The notes below the pieces were generated by a model. That model was not told where the DNA came from, did not search any database, and saw only the letters and a program-made list of their open reading frames with translations. A DNA stretch of 50,980 bases from Alistipes sp. CHKCI003 (GTDB lineage: Bacteria; Bacteroidota; Bacteroidia; Bacteroidales; Rikenellaceae): contig NZ_FCNT01000026.1 in the NCBI RefSeq assembly GCF_900021155.1, forward strand, positions 1 through 50,980, read 5' to 3'. Each line of letters begins with the position of its first letter. Position 1 is the stretch's first letter. Shown here piece after piece: positions 33,049 to 45,050 of the stretch. Made by a program: the position numbers and the translations under genes.

Positions 33049-34011
33049 ATGAAATTCCGTACCGAAATCGAAATCGAGCCCTTCCCGCCCGAAGCGCGGA
33101 TCGGCTACGGCAACCGCATGCTCGCCGTCGGTTCGTGCTTCGCCGAAGAGATGACCGCCCGTCTGCGGCGGCTGGGGTTCGCCTGCACGGTCAATCCGTC
33201 GGGCGTGCTGTTCAACCCCGCCTCCGTGGCGGCGGCGCTCCGCTCCTATGACGCGGACGAACCCGTCGGACGCGAGGAACTGCACGAGCAGGACGGGCTG
33301 CGGTTCCACTTCGGGTTCCACAGTTCGTTCGCGGCCGCCGATGCGGATGAAGCGCTGGCGCGGATGAACGCCGCCCGCCGTGCGGGCGCCGAAGCGCTCC
33401 GGAAAGCCGACCGCGTGCTCGTTACCTTCGGCACGGCATGGGTCTACGAACGCGAAGGGCGGATCGTCGCCAACTGCCATCGCCGCCCCGCGTCCGAATT
33501 CGTGCGGCGCAGGCTCTCCGTCGGGGAGATCGTCGCCGATTACGACGAGCTGCTGCACACGACGCTGGCCGGCAAGCAGGTGCTCCTCACCGTCAGCCCC
33601 GTGCGGCACACGGCCGACGGACTGACAGGCAACTGCGCGAGCAAGGCCGTGCTCCGCCTCGCGGCCGAGGAGCTGGCCGGACGGCACGACCGCATCCGCT
33701 ACTTCCCCGCCTACGAAATCCTCACGGACGACCTGCGCGACTACCGGTTCTACGCCGACGACCTCGTGCACCCTTCGGCTCAGGCCGCGGAATATGTCTG
33801 GGAAAAATTTTCCGAGGCCGTACTCGACCGGCGGGCGCAGCAGATCGTCCCGGCCGCGGCGCGGATCGCAGCCGCGGCGGCCCACCGCCCGCAAAATCCC
33901 CGCAGCGAAGCCTTCCGCGCCTTTTGCCTGCGGCAGATAGCAGCCATCGCCGCACTGCCCGAAGCGGATTTCAGCGAAGAGAGAGCCTATTTTGAACAAT
34001 ATTTACAATAA
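33049..34011 (+). CDS. GSCFA domain protein
   Basis: A 320-residue member of the GSCFA family (PF08885), with the name-giving motif GSCFA at residues 28-32 and the later conserved VTFGTAWVYE and TVSPVRHTADG segments. These resemble the blocks of SGNH/GDSL esterases, and HPS near AQAAEYVWEKF would supply the catalytic His. The family is suspected of esterase or acyl-transfer activity, but no substrate is known. The ATG lies 4 bases after the -7 box of repeat copy C. The next gene, the phosphatase-like protein, follows 24 bases later and may be co-transcribed. Confidence 0.9.
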   Translation: MKFRTEIEIEPFPPEARIGYGNRMLAVGSCFAEEMTARLRRLGFACTVNPSGVLFNPASVAAALRSYDADEPVGREELHEQDGLRFHFGFHSSFAAADADEALARMNAARRAGAEALRKADRVLVTFGTAWVYEREGRIVANCHRRPASEFVRRRLSVGEIVADYDELLHTTLAGKQVLLTVSPVRHTADGLTGNCASKAVLRLAAEELAGRHDRIRYFPAYEILTDDLRDYRFYADDLVHPSAQAAEYVWEKFSEAVLDRRAQQIVPAAARIAAAAAHRPQNPRSEAFRAFCLRQIAAIAALPEADFSEERAYFEQYLQ

Positions 34012-34035
34012 AATCGTAAATTTGCGGTTCAAACC

Positions 34036-35610
34036 ATGTATATGACCAAAATTCTTTGCACCGCAATAGCACTGCTCGGCGCGCTGGGCAGCCTCCATGC
34101 CCAGCAGCCGAGGCTGGTCGTGCAGATCGTCGTCGGCTCGATGCGGGCGGACGACATCGACCGCTACGCCGCCAACTTCGGCGACGGAGGGTTTCTGCGG
34201 CTGCAACGCGGCGGCGCCGTCTTCACCGGCAGCCGCTACGACTACCAGCAGACCTCGACGCCCGTATCGCTCGCAACCCTCACCACCGGAGCCCAGCCTT
34301 CGACCCACGGGGTGATCGGCCTGCGCTGGCGCGACTATGTGCAGAACGAAGTGGTGGACCTCGTCCGCAGCAAGGAGGGCATCTCGCCCCGCAATCTGAT
34401 CGCTCCGACGCTGGGCGAAGCGCTGCTGGCCGAATCGCCCGAAAGCCGGGTCGTTACGGTGGCCGCCGAACCGGTCTCGGCCGTCGTGATGGCCGGCCGC
34501 GCGGGACAGGCTTTCTGGATGGATCCGATGTATTGCAACTGGACCACCTCGGCGTGGTACGACCGGGTGCTTCCCGAGTGGATCCAGCAGTTCAACCGCG
34601 AGCGTTTCAACCTCTCGTACCTCGGGGACGAATGGAGCACCCTGCTCGACCGCGGCGAATACCGCAACACGCGCCGATTCGACATCGTGCCGCAACCTCG
34701 GACCAAAGAGGAGAAACGCGAAAAACGCACGCCCGAGCTCCGATTCGCCGACGACCTCGATCGAATGCTCCATACGCCGGCCGGAAACGCGGCCGTGCTG
34801 GGCTTCGCCAAGCTCGCCGTGGCGCAATACAAGCTGGGGGCGGACGAGGCGCCCGATCTGCTGAACATCTGCCTCGATGCACCGCGCCGCATCGCCGAAG
34901 CCTACGGGCCGGAATCGGTCGAGGTCGAAGACATGTACTATCGGCTGGACCGCGATCTGGCCGATTTCCTCACGTACCTCGACGCACAGGCCGGCGAAGG
35001 CAACGTGGTCGTGGCGCTCGCCTCCGACCACGGCACCAGCCCCTCCTACGATGCCGGCGCCGAGGAGTGCGACCGCTTCAATCTGCGGCAGTTCGAGGTA
35101 ATCGTCAACAGCTTCCTCAACGTCCGCTACGGCGTGGGCAAGTGGCTGCTGGAGTACGAGGACAAGTGCGTCTACCTCGACCACAACCTCATCTACGAGA
35201 AAGGTCTCGATCTGGCCTCGGTGCAGAACGAGGTGGCGATCTTCGCCATGCAGTTCCGCGGCGTCTCCCACGCGCTCTCGGCGACGGCCATGCGGACGAG
35301 CTACTTCGGCAGCGGATACGCCCGCAAGATGCAGAACAGCTTCTATCCGCGGCGCTCGGGGGATGTGATCCTCAACTTCCAGCCCGGGTGGATCGAGGAA
35401 CGCGAACGATGCCGCTCTTCCTCGGGTTCGATGTACGGCTACGACACCGAAGTACCGCTCATCTTCTACGGGACAGGCATCGCTCCGCAGTGCGTGGGCC
35501 GCGAGGTGGACATGATCGCGGTAGCCCCCACGCTCGCCTCGCTGCTCGGCGTGCGCAAACCCGCCGCCGCGGAGGGCTCGCCGCTGCCGGAAGTAACCGG
35601 CGAGGGGTAG
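34036..35610 (+). CDS. Alkaline-phosphatase-fold protein lacking most metal ligands (PafA-like)
   Basis: A 524-residue exported protein with signal peptide ending at LHAQ (about residue 23). It follows the PafA/nucleotide pyrophosphatase fold. The nucleophile Thr seems kept (QQTSTP, Thr 75) and SDHG is intact (Asp 331, His 332). Other ligands are missing. The VDQMR Asp is replaced (VVGSMR). The DYVGH pair has become APRRIAEA (282-289). The THGS His is absent (SSSGSMYGYD). Only part of one zinc site remains, so it is probably not a standard phosphatase. These comparisons are by memory of PafA. The start could also be 34042. It lies 24 bases after the GSCFA gene. Confidence 0.8.
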   Translation: MYMTKILCTAIALLGALGSLHAQQPRLVVQIVVGSMRADDIDRYAANFGDGGFLRLQRGGAVFTGSRYDYQQTSTPVSLATLTTGAQPSTHGVIGLRWRDYVQNEVVDLVRSKEGISPRNLIAPTLGEALLAESPESRVVTVAAEPVSAVVMAGRAGQAFWMDPMYCNWTTSAWYDRVLPEWIQQFNRERFNLSYLGDEWSTLLDRGEYRNTRRFDIVPQPRTKEEKREKRTPELRFADDLDRMLHTPAGNAAVLGFAKLAVAQYKLGADEAPDLLNICLDAPRRIAEAYGPESVEVEDMYYRLDRDLADFLTYLDAQAGEGNVVVALASDHGTSPSYDAGAEECDRFNLRQFEVIVNSFLNVRYGVGKWLLEYEDKCVYLDHNLIYEKGLDLASVQNEVAIFAMQFRGVSHALSATAMRTSYFGSGYARKMQNSFYPRRSGDVILNFQPGWIEERERCRSSSGSMYGYDTEVPLIFYGTGIAPQCVGREVDMIAVAPTLASLLGVRKPAAAEGSPLPEVTGEG

Positions 35611-35687
35611 GAGACCGCCGAAGACGGACCACGGCGACGGTCCGCGAACAGGCTCCGGTCCACCCCACAAGAAACGGAGCGATGCGA

Positions 35688-35696
35688 GGGGGGGGG
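35688..35696 (+). repeat. G9 tract upstream of sufE
   Basis: Nine G's in the 193-base gap between the phosphatase-like gene and sufE, 107 bases before the sufE ATG. Confidence 0.9.
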
Positions 35697-35803
35697 CCGA
35701 GGCCGGCCGCCTTCCCGGCGACGCCCGCGCAAGACGCAATACGACCGGCGGAATTTACACAACGGTGCGGCATGAAAGAGGGCCGCCGAAAACAATATAA
35801 CGA

Positions 35804-36238
35804 ATGAAAGACAAAGTGCAGGAGGAGATCATCGAAGAGTTCTCCGTATTCGACGACTGGCTCGACCGGTACGACCACCTGATCGGACTGAGCGACACGC
35901 TCCCCGCGATCGCGCCCGAACACCGCACGGAGCAATATCTGATCGAGGGCTGCCAGTCGCGCGTCTGGATCGACGCCGAATTGCGCGACGGCCGCGTCCG
36001 CTTCACGGCCGACAGCGACGCCATCATCACCAAAGGCATCATCGCTCTGCTGATCCGCGTGCTCGACGGACGCACCCCGCGCGAAATACTCGACACGGAA
36101 CTCTATTTCATCGACGCCATCGGTCTGGGGGCCAACCTTTCGCCCACGCGGGCCAACGGCCTGCTGGCGATGGTCAGGCAGATGCGTCTCTTCGCGCTGG
36201 CCTTCGAAAGCCGGCTCGAAAAGGAGCAGCACGCTTAG
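35804..36238 (+). CDS. sufE: SufE family cysteine-desulfurase sulfur acceptor
   Basis: A 144-residue SufE-like protein that takes the persulfide sulfur from SufS during Fe-S cluster assembly. The active Cys is Cys 50 in EGCQSRVW. The N-terminal EFSVFDDWLDRYDHLIGLS and the C-terminal GLGANLSPTRANGLLAMVRQM are typical of the family. Length is normal. It is followed after 151 bases by a SufT-like gene; no sufBCD/S genes are in the window. No clear TAnnTTTG box precedes it. Confidence 0.95.
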   Translation: MKDKVQEEIIEEFSVFDDWLDRYDHLIGLSDTLPAIAPEHRTEQYLIEGCQSRVWIDAELRDGRVRFTADSDAIITKGIIALLIRVLDGRTPREILDTELYFIDAIGLGANLSPTRANGLLAMVRQMRLFALAFESRLEKEQHA

Positions 36239-36271
36239 CCGACGTCCGGCCCCGTCCGCGTGCCCTCGTTC

Positions 36272-36280
36272 GGGGGGGGG
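36272..36280 (+). repeat. G9 tract upstream of the sufT-like gene
   Basis: Nine G's in the 151-base gap between sufE and the sufT-like gene, 110 bases before the ATG. Confidence 0.9.
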
Positions 36281-36389
36281 CGAGGAAACGGACGCAGAAA
36301 ACGAACAGCACGATGAGAAGTCCGGAACCGTGAATTTCCGGAACGTTCAAGCATACAAGATTGCCTAACCGCCATACAATTTTTCAGGC

Positions 36390-36713
36390 ATGATGACGCC
36401 AGAAGAGATTCTACGGGTCGAAAAGGAGATCGTAGCGACCCTGAAAAACATCTACGATCCGGAGATTCCGGTCAACATCTACGATCTGGGGCTGATCTAC
36501 GAGATCGACTTCACGCCCGACGGCGCGGCTACGATCCGCATGACCCTCACCGCCCCCAACTGCCCGATGGCCGACCTGCTCGTGGAAGACGTGAACCGCG
36601 AAGTGGCCAAGGTCCGGGGCGTGGAGTCGGTGAACGTCATCCTCACGTTCGACCCCGTGTGGGACAAGAGCATGATGTCCGAAGAGGCGCTGCTCGAACT
36701 CAACATGTTCTGA
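36390..36713 (+). CDS. SufT-like DUF59/MIP18 family protein
   Basis: A 107-residue MIP18/DUF59 protein of the type named SufT in SUF systems, thought to help Fe-S cluster assembly or delivery. The conserved block DPEIPVNIYDLGLIYEI and the TAPNCPMAD motif with the single conserved Cys are present, as is FDPVWDKSMMSEEA at the end. Two Met codons lie at the start (36390 and 36393). It follows sufE, and the DUF2851 gene starts 4 bases after its stop, suggesting one transcript. Confidence 0.92.
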   Translation: MMTPEEILRVEKEIVATLKNIYDPEIPVNIYDLGLIYEIDFTPDGAATIRMTLTAPNCPMADLLVEDVNREVAKVRGVESVNVILTFDPVWDKSMMSEEALLELNMF

Positions 36714-36717
36714 GGCG

Positions 36718-37668
36718 ATGCAGGACCGCGACGAACGGATGCTCGACCGGCTGAAGACCGGCGCCGGAGCATTCGCCTGCGGGGAGTACCTCGCGGAGCT
36801 GGACACGCTGCACCGCAGCGAGATTCTCAAGGATGCGGCCTACGACCGCCTGCGCCGCAAGATCGCCGCGGTCGAGGAACTCTTCGAAGAGGCCGAGCGC
36901 AACTGGAACCAGACCTTCTACCTGATGTTCTTCCGCACGCTGGGCGACAAACGCAATCAGCGGGCCTACCTCGATCTGGCACGGCGGGCTACCTACGCCA
37001 TGGTCCTGCGCGAACGAGCCGTGCCGCGCAACGTCGAGGCACTGCTGCTCGGCGCCTCGGGACTGCTCGGCCTCTACCGCCACGACACCTACACGCTCGA
37101 TCTGGGACGCGACTTCGTCTACCTCGCCTCGAAATACGGCATCGAACCGATGGACGCCTCGGCGTGGGATTTCACGCGCATCCACCCGGCCAACCACCCC
37201 GTGCTGCGCGTGGCGCAGGCCGCAGCCTTCTTCGCCGGCCACGACTTCGTGATGGAGCGCATGCTCGACTGCCGCACGCCCGAGGATGCGGCCCGTCTGT
37301 TCGGGGTCGAAGCCTCGGCCTACTGGTGCACGCACTCGCTGCCGGCCGTGCGCTCGCAGGAGATGCCCAAGCGCATCGGCACCTTCAAAGCCAACCTGCT
37401 GGCCATCAACCTCGTCTCGATCCTCCAGTTCGCCTACGGCAGCCACACGGGCAACGACCTGTTGCGCGACCGCGCCGTAACGCTGCTCGAACGCACGCCG
37501 GCCGAAGAGAACGTCTACATGCGCGGCTGGCGCAGCGCGGGCACGACGCCCCGCAACGCCTTCGAATCGCAGGCGCTGCTCCAGCTCGCCACCGAATACT
37601 GCCCCAAACGGCGGTGCGCGGAGTGTCCGATCGGAGCGCGCCGAATAAAAAGCCGCGCAGAGGATTGA
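36718..37668 (+). CDS. Short DUF2851 family protein
   Basis: A 316-residue protein matching the C-terminal two thirds of DUF2851 proteins: GTFKANLLAINL, then RNAFESQALLQLATEYCPKR with the terminal cysteine cluster CPKRRCAECPIG. DUF2851 proteins known to me are about 420 residues and begin with a domain that is missing here. The shape suggests a shortened paralogue, or a real variant, but it is intact as a reading frame. It lies 4 bases after sufT-like and ends 62 bases before secA. The Cys cluster and neighbours hint at Fe-S or metal handling; this is inference. Confidence 0.75.
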   Translation: MQDRDERMLDRLKTGAGAFACGEYLAELDTLHRSEILKDAAYDRLRRKIAAVEELFEEAERNWNQTFYLMFFRTLGDKRNQRAYLDLARRATYAMVLRERAVPRNVEALLLGASGLLGLYRHDTYTLDLGRDFVYLASKYGIEPMDASAWDFTRIHPANHPVLRVAQAAAFFAGHDFVMERMLDCRTPEDAARLFGVEASAYWCTHSLPAVRSQEMPKRIGTFKANLLAINLVSILQFAYGSHTGNDLLRDRAVTLLERTPAEENVYMRGWRSAGTTPRNAFESQALLQLATEYCPKRRCAECPIGARRIKSRAED

Positions 37669-37686
37669 TATATTGCAAAAAATACC

Positions 37687-37694
37687 TATTTTTG
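37687..37694 (+). promoter_or_regulatory. -7 box of secA
   Basis: TATTTTTG fits TAnnTTTG and ends 36 bases before the secA ATG. Confidence 0.65.
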
Positions 37695-37730
37695 TAAGAT
37701 TTCATTCACGAAAAACAAAAGACATTTTCA

Positions 37731-41024
<3,294 letters not shown>

Positions 41025-41412
41025 GCGGCGAGGGCCGCACAGACCCGTCATGGCCCCATGTTCCCGAAACCGCGGAAGATCCTTTGCAGGAGGGTCTCCG
41101 TTCCTTTGGTGCAGTACGTTCCCGTGCATAAAGCAGAAAACTCCGGAAGGAAGCGGGTACAGCTCGGAAGGGCGCACAACGGTCCGGTCGGGGCGAGGGG
41201 GGGGCGAGAGGCAGGAAAGGTTGCGAGGCAAGAACTTCGCCGAACGAACCGAATCGGATGTTCCGCACGAGGCGGGAGAAAAGAAAAGTCGTCTCTCCCC
41301 GACGATACGGACTGTCTGTTCGTCCTGTGCAGCCTCACTCCGCGAATTACGGCAATCCGGAAAAACGGCATTGCCGACGAAGATCGAAACATATAATTTC
41401 ACCTTCAAAAAG
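41025..41412. other. Intergenic stretch with a G8 tract
   Basis: About 390 bases between secA and the dCMP deaminase gene. A run of eight G's is at 41197-41204. No gene is seen; in-frame Met codons upstream of the deaminase begin a non-conserved extension. Confidence 0.5.
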
Positions 41413-41847
41413 ATGGGCTATCAGGAAGAGAAACAGCGTCAGCTCGACATACGCTATCTGCGGATGGCACGCATCTGGGCCGAGAATTCCTATTGCGTGC
41501 GCCGTAAGGTGGGGGCATTGATCGTCAAGGACAAAATGATTATCTCCGACGGTTACAACGGCACACCGTCGGGCTTCGAGAACATCTGCGAGGACGAGAC
41601 GGGCAAAACCAAGTCCTACGTATTGCACGCCGAGGCCAACGCCATCACCAAGGTGGCCAAGAGCGCCAACAACTGCGACGGCTCGACCCTCTACATCACG
41701 GCTGCCCCCTGTATCGAATGTTCGAAACTCATCATACAGGCAGGTATCCGGCGCGTGGTCTACTGCGACGAATACCGCTCGGAAGAGGGCCTCGACCTGC
41801 TGCGCAAAGTCGGAATCGAGTGCGTGCAGCGCGAGATCGAAGAGTGA
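41413..41847 (+). CDS. Deoxycytidylate (dCMP) deaminase
   Basis: A 144-residue zinc-dependent cytidine deaminase-fold enzyme that converts dCMP to dUMP for thymidylate synthesis; related to ComEB. Zinc ligands and catalytic Glu are LHAEANAI (His 72, Glu 74) and PCIECSK (Cys 100, Cys 103). The extra dCMP-deaminase features ISDGYNGTPSGFENIC and VVYCDEYRSEEGLDLL are present. The start was placed at 41413 because the family begins close to QRQLDIRYLRMARIWAENS; the frame upstream is not conserved. Confidence 0.95.
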   Translation: MGYQEEKQRQLDIRYLRMARIWAENSYCVRRKVGALIVKDKMIISDGYNGTPSGFENICEDETGKTKSYVLHAEANAITKVAKSANNCDGSTLYITAAPCIECSKLIIQAGIRRVVYCDEYRSEEGLDLLRKVGIECVQREIEE

Positions 41848-42345
41848 GCGCCGGATATTGAACGACGATGCAGACGGCGCCGCATCTCCACATGACGCAG
41901 CGATCGCACAAGGAGGAGGCGGGGCATGCAGAACCGGAGCCTGCGGCAGAGGCCGGAACGACCATGGGAGAAGGTGCCCGCCTCGCCTCTCGGAACGGCC
42001 GAGTAAAACGGCGGCACGAGTTGTCGGAACCTTTTGACGCCGGTCATTGCACGAAGGGTCGACGGCAGCGAAATCGTACAGCCGAATATCGTCCGGTTGA
42101 ACGAACCGCGTTGCGCAGCGGCCGAATCGCTGCGACGACACGACCTCTTGGGTGCGATCCGGGCTGCATCGGAACCGTACCGAAACTTTCCAACAGCCGA
42201 AACGGCAGGTGGAACGGCAGGTGGAACGGACACGACAGTCCGATAGCCTCTGTTTCGGCGACGGATGCAAGGCGCGGCGACGGCCGAGACCGCACGATAA
42301 GGGAGGGGCACACTTGGGACAAACGAACCGATATATCGAAAGATC
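41848..42345. other. Intergenic stretch, no gene seen
   Basis: About 500 bases of GC-rich DNA with only chance frames between the deaminase gene and the secreted-protein gene. Confidence 0.5.
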
Positions 42346-42921
42346 ATGAAAAAGAGTACACTTCTTTTGCTGGCTCTGTGGATGGGCGGAACGCTCAGCG
42401 CACAGCCTACGCAACCGGCGATGCCGAACCGTCCGCCGACGGACGGACAGCCTGCACGGGTTTCGGAAACGACGCAGACGCCACAGGCCGCAACGGCTCC
42501 GGCTGCGATGCAGCGGCATCCGCAGACGGGCGCCATCATGGCCAAGCCCGAACGTTACCTCTATGCCGAACTGATCGGCAGCCATCTGCCCTCTTGCAAA
42601 GGGGACGGAGTGATCTTAGATTTCGGACAGTCGGCCGCTGCCCTGAATTGCAACTGGATCACCGATGAAAAGGGACGTAAAATCCTTTTCAACTCGATGG
42701 TCGAAGCACTCAATTACATGATTCGTCAGCGGTGGGAATTCGTACAAGCTTACACCTCCGGAAACGACAACGACAAAACGCATTATCTGCTGCGCATCCG
42801 CACCGAGGAGATTCCCGACCGGCTGCGCTCGCAACTGCCCCCGCCGCCGGTCGGTACGGATGCCGAATCGGTGGCGTGTGCCGATGACCGCCCCACGCCC
42901 GACGTCCCGGCAGCGCACTAA
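42346..42921 (+). CDS. Secreted Bacteroidales conserved protein of unknown function
   Basis: A 191-residue exported protein. The signal peptide MKKSTLLLLALWMGGTLSAQ is followed by about 45 residues of Pro/Thr/Gln-rich linker. The folded part is a domain with VILDFGQSAAALNCNWITDE, KILFNSMVEALNYMIRQRWE, FVQAY and HYLLRI. I recall this DFGQ...FNSM..A.N.M...WEFVQAY pattern from a widespread family of small Bacteroidales proteins with no known role. The C-terminus is Pro/Asp-rich and probably disordered. It stands alone between two long gaps. Confidence 0.75.
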   Translation: MKKSTLLLLALWMGGTLSAQPTQPAMPNRPPTDGQPARVSETTQTPQAATAPAAMQRHPQTGAIMAKPERYLYAELIGSHLPSCKGDGVILDFGQSAAALNCNWITDEKGRKILFNSMVEALNYMIRQRWEFVQAYTSGNDNDKTHYLLRIRTEEIPDRLRSQLPPPPVGTDAESVACADDRPTPDVPAAH

Positions 42922-43748
42922 AGCAGACCGTTCAGCAGGGCGACGAGCCGCGGCCGGCCGCGGTATGCCGAACCTTGCCGGACCGCAGCGAACCGCAGCG
43001 AACCGCACGAGGCCGACGAATCGCCCCCCCCCGATCGCAGCGGACCGACAGAAGCCGACCAAGACCGGGAACGGTCGCAGAATACGGGAATGTTCGGGAA
43101 AAGGTGGAGAAACTGCGCATGCGCCGGCCACTCCGATCGTTTCCGCCCGGCCGAAATACAGCCCGGCCGTTTTCCGGACCGCATGCCACGACGGACCGCA
43201 CCGGCCGTCTGCCGATGCGGGAGGAGCGACACAGGAACCGAAGGGGGGGGCAGAAGGCGGAAAGGATGCGTCGCAGACGGCGAAGCCCTGAACCGGAATC
43301 GGGCCGACGCGCAAGGCAGGGATCCGTATCGCACAGGGGACTTATCCGAATGCAGCCGGCATTCACGGACATTTCACACCGACGGCCGGAGGCGTCGGTT
43401 CCGTTGCGCGGAAACATCATGCTCCCCTTCATCATGGAGCGGATTTTGCATCCGCGAGGACAGAGGGACAAGTCATGCGGTGCACAGCCGACCTCGCCTG
43501 CGGCACGCCGTTCCGGAGCGGACTGGCCGGCGAGCGACCTCGACGCCACGGGCAGCGGCCGGCCGATTCGCACGCCGGACCTCCGATCCGGACAGAAAGC
43601 GCATCAGCGACTGCGAACCGGAGATTTACGCAGGTGCGGACAGGCTCGTCTGCGGAACCCGGAACAGGACGAAACGCCCCATCAAAAAACGGGACACGGC
43701 GACGATCCGAAAAACAAACAACCGACACTTCGGAAACACGACCATACG
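42922..43748. other. Long intergenic stretch with C9 and G8 tracts
   Basis: About 830 bases before the SDR gene. A run of nine C's is at 43024-43032 and eight G's at 43243-43250. Short near-repeats of AACCGCAGCG-type sequence lie at 42970-43010. No gene is supported. Confidence 0.5.
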
Positions 43749-44534
43749 ATGATGCACTCTGAATCCGCCGAAAGAGACGATCCCGCCATCCGGATCGTCA
43801 TCATGGGAGCCACTTCGGGCATCGGGCTCGAAACGGCCCGCCTTTGCATGCGCAGGGGATGGCGCGTCGGCATCGCCGGCCGCCGCACGGAACCGCTCGA
43901 AGCCCTGCGGGCCGAAGCTCCGGCTCAGGTCGAAACCGCCGTCATCGACATTACGCAGGACGATGCGCCGCAGCGGCTCGCCGAACTCGCGCAGCGTTTG
44001 GGCGGGATGGACATCTACCTCCATTGCTCCGGCATCGGAAGCCAGAATCCGCAGCTCGTGCCCGCCACCGAAATTGCGACGGCCGAGACCAATGCCGTAG
44101 GGTTCGTCCGCATGACGGCGGCGGCTTTCGACTGGTTCCGCTCGCACGGCGGAGGCCGTCTGGCTGCCGTCAGCTCCATCGCCGGCACCAAAGGACTGGG
44201 AGCCGCGCCCGCCTACTCCGCCACCAAACGGATGCAAAACACCTATCTCGATGCACTGGCCCAGCTGGCCCGCATGGAGCGGCTGCCCATCCGGATCACC
44301 GACATCCGTCCGGGATTCGTCGCCACGGCTCTCCTCGACGACGGACGCCGCTACCCGATGCTCATGCGGCCCGAGCGGGTCGCGGCGCAGATCGTGAAGG
44401 CCCTCGAACGCGGACGCCGCCGCACGGTGATCGACCGTCGTTACGCCCTTATGGTCTTCGGCTGGCGGCTTATCCCCGAATGGCTGTGGGAGAGGCTCCC
44501 GATCCGCAACCGCCGACGCACGACACTCCGATGA
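43749..44534 (+). CDS. Short-chain dehydrogenase/reductase
   Basis: A 261-residue classical SDR, an NAD(P)-dependent oxidoreductase. The cofactor motif is GATSGIG (residues 20-26), the stretch for the conserved Asn loop is HCSGIG, and the catalytic Ser-Tyr-Lys is in SSIAGTKGLGAAPAYSATK. IRPGFVAT follows, and the C-terminus has a hydrophobic helix (ALMVFGWRLIPEWLWERL) which may bind membrane, as in some lipid-acting SDRs. Substrate not inferable. Two adjacent Met codons open the frame; earlier in-frame starts give non-conserved sequence. Confidence 0.92.
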   Translation: MMHSESAERDDPAIRIVIMGATSGIGLETARLCMRRGWRVGIAGRRTEPLEALRAEAPAQVETAVIDITQDDAPQRLAELAQRLGGMDIYLHCSGIGSQNPQLVPATEIATAETNAVGFVRMTAAAFDWFRSHGGGRLAAVSSIAGTKGLGAAPAYSATKRMQNTYLDALAQLARMERLPIRITDIRPGFVATALLDDGRRYPMLMRPERVAAQIVKALERGRRRTVIDRRYALMVFGWRLIPEWLWERLPIRNRRRTTLR

Positions 44535-44630
44535 ACCGCGGCACTTGAGCGACTGCGCCGCACGCACGCCGCACTGCTCTCGGACCGCAGGCTTCCGCAA
44601 TCCGCCGGCCGCAAATAAAACACGCGAAAC

Positions 44631-45050
44631 ATGCAGCTTACGACGCCTCTTCCGGCCGTCGCCGATCTCGAACGGTCGTTTCGTTTCTACCGCGGCCTTT
44701 TCGAACAGGAGGCGGTGCTCGATCTGGGAGGCAACCTCAGCCTCAGCGGAGGATTCGCCTTACAGCAGGATTTCGACCGTCTGGCCGGCATCCCGAAGGA
44801 TTCGGTGATGCGCCGCTCCAACAACATGGAACTCTATTTCGAAACGGAGGATTTCGACGGATTCGTCGCACGCCTCTCCGCCCGCAAGGACATCGACTAT
44901 GCGCATCCACCCAGAAAACACCCTTGGCAGCAGCGCGCGGTACGCATCTACGCCCCCGACGGCCAGCTCATCGAAGTGGGCGAATCCATGCGGACCATCG
45001 CACGCCGTTTCCACGAGGAAGGCCGCCGGCCGAGGAGATCGCCTCACTGA
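44631..45050 (+). CDS. VOC (glyoxalase/bleomycin resistance) family protein
   Basis: A 139-residue single-module VOC protein. The N-terminal strand-helix reads PLPAVADLERSFRFYRGLF and the C-terminal metal-side strand VRIYAPDGQLIEVGESMRTI. Members of this fold bind a divalent metal in a beta-alpha-beta-beta-beta pair, and act as lyases, isomerases or binding proteins. Candidate ligands include the Glu in ELYFETED and IEVGES; the first His of many members is not obvious here. It lies 97 bases after the SDR gene and may share its transcript. Confidence 0.85.
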   Translation: MQLTTPLPAVADLERSFRFYRGLFEQEAVLDLGGNLSLSGGFALQQDFDRLAGIPKDSVMRRSNNMELYFETEDFDGFVARLSARKDIDYAHPPRKHPWQQRAVRIYAPDGQLIEVGESMRTIARRFHEEGRRPRRSPH

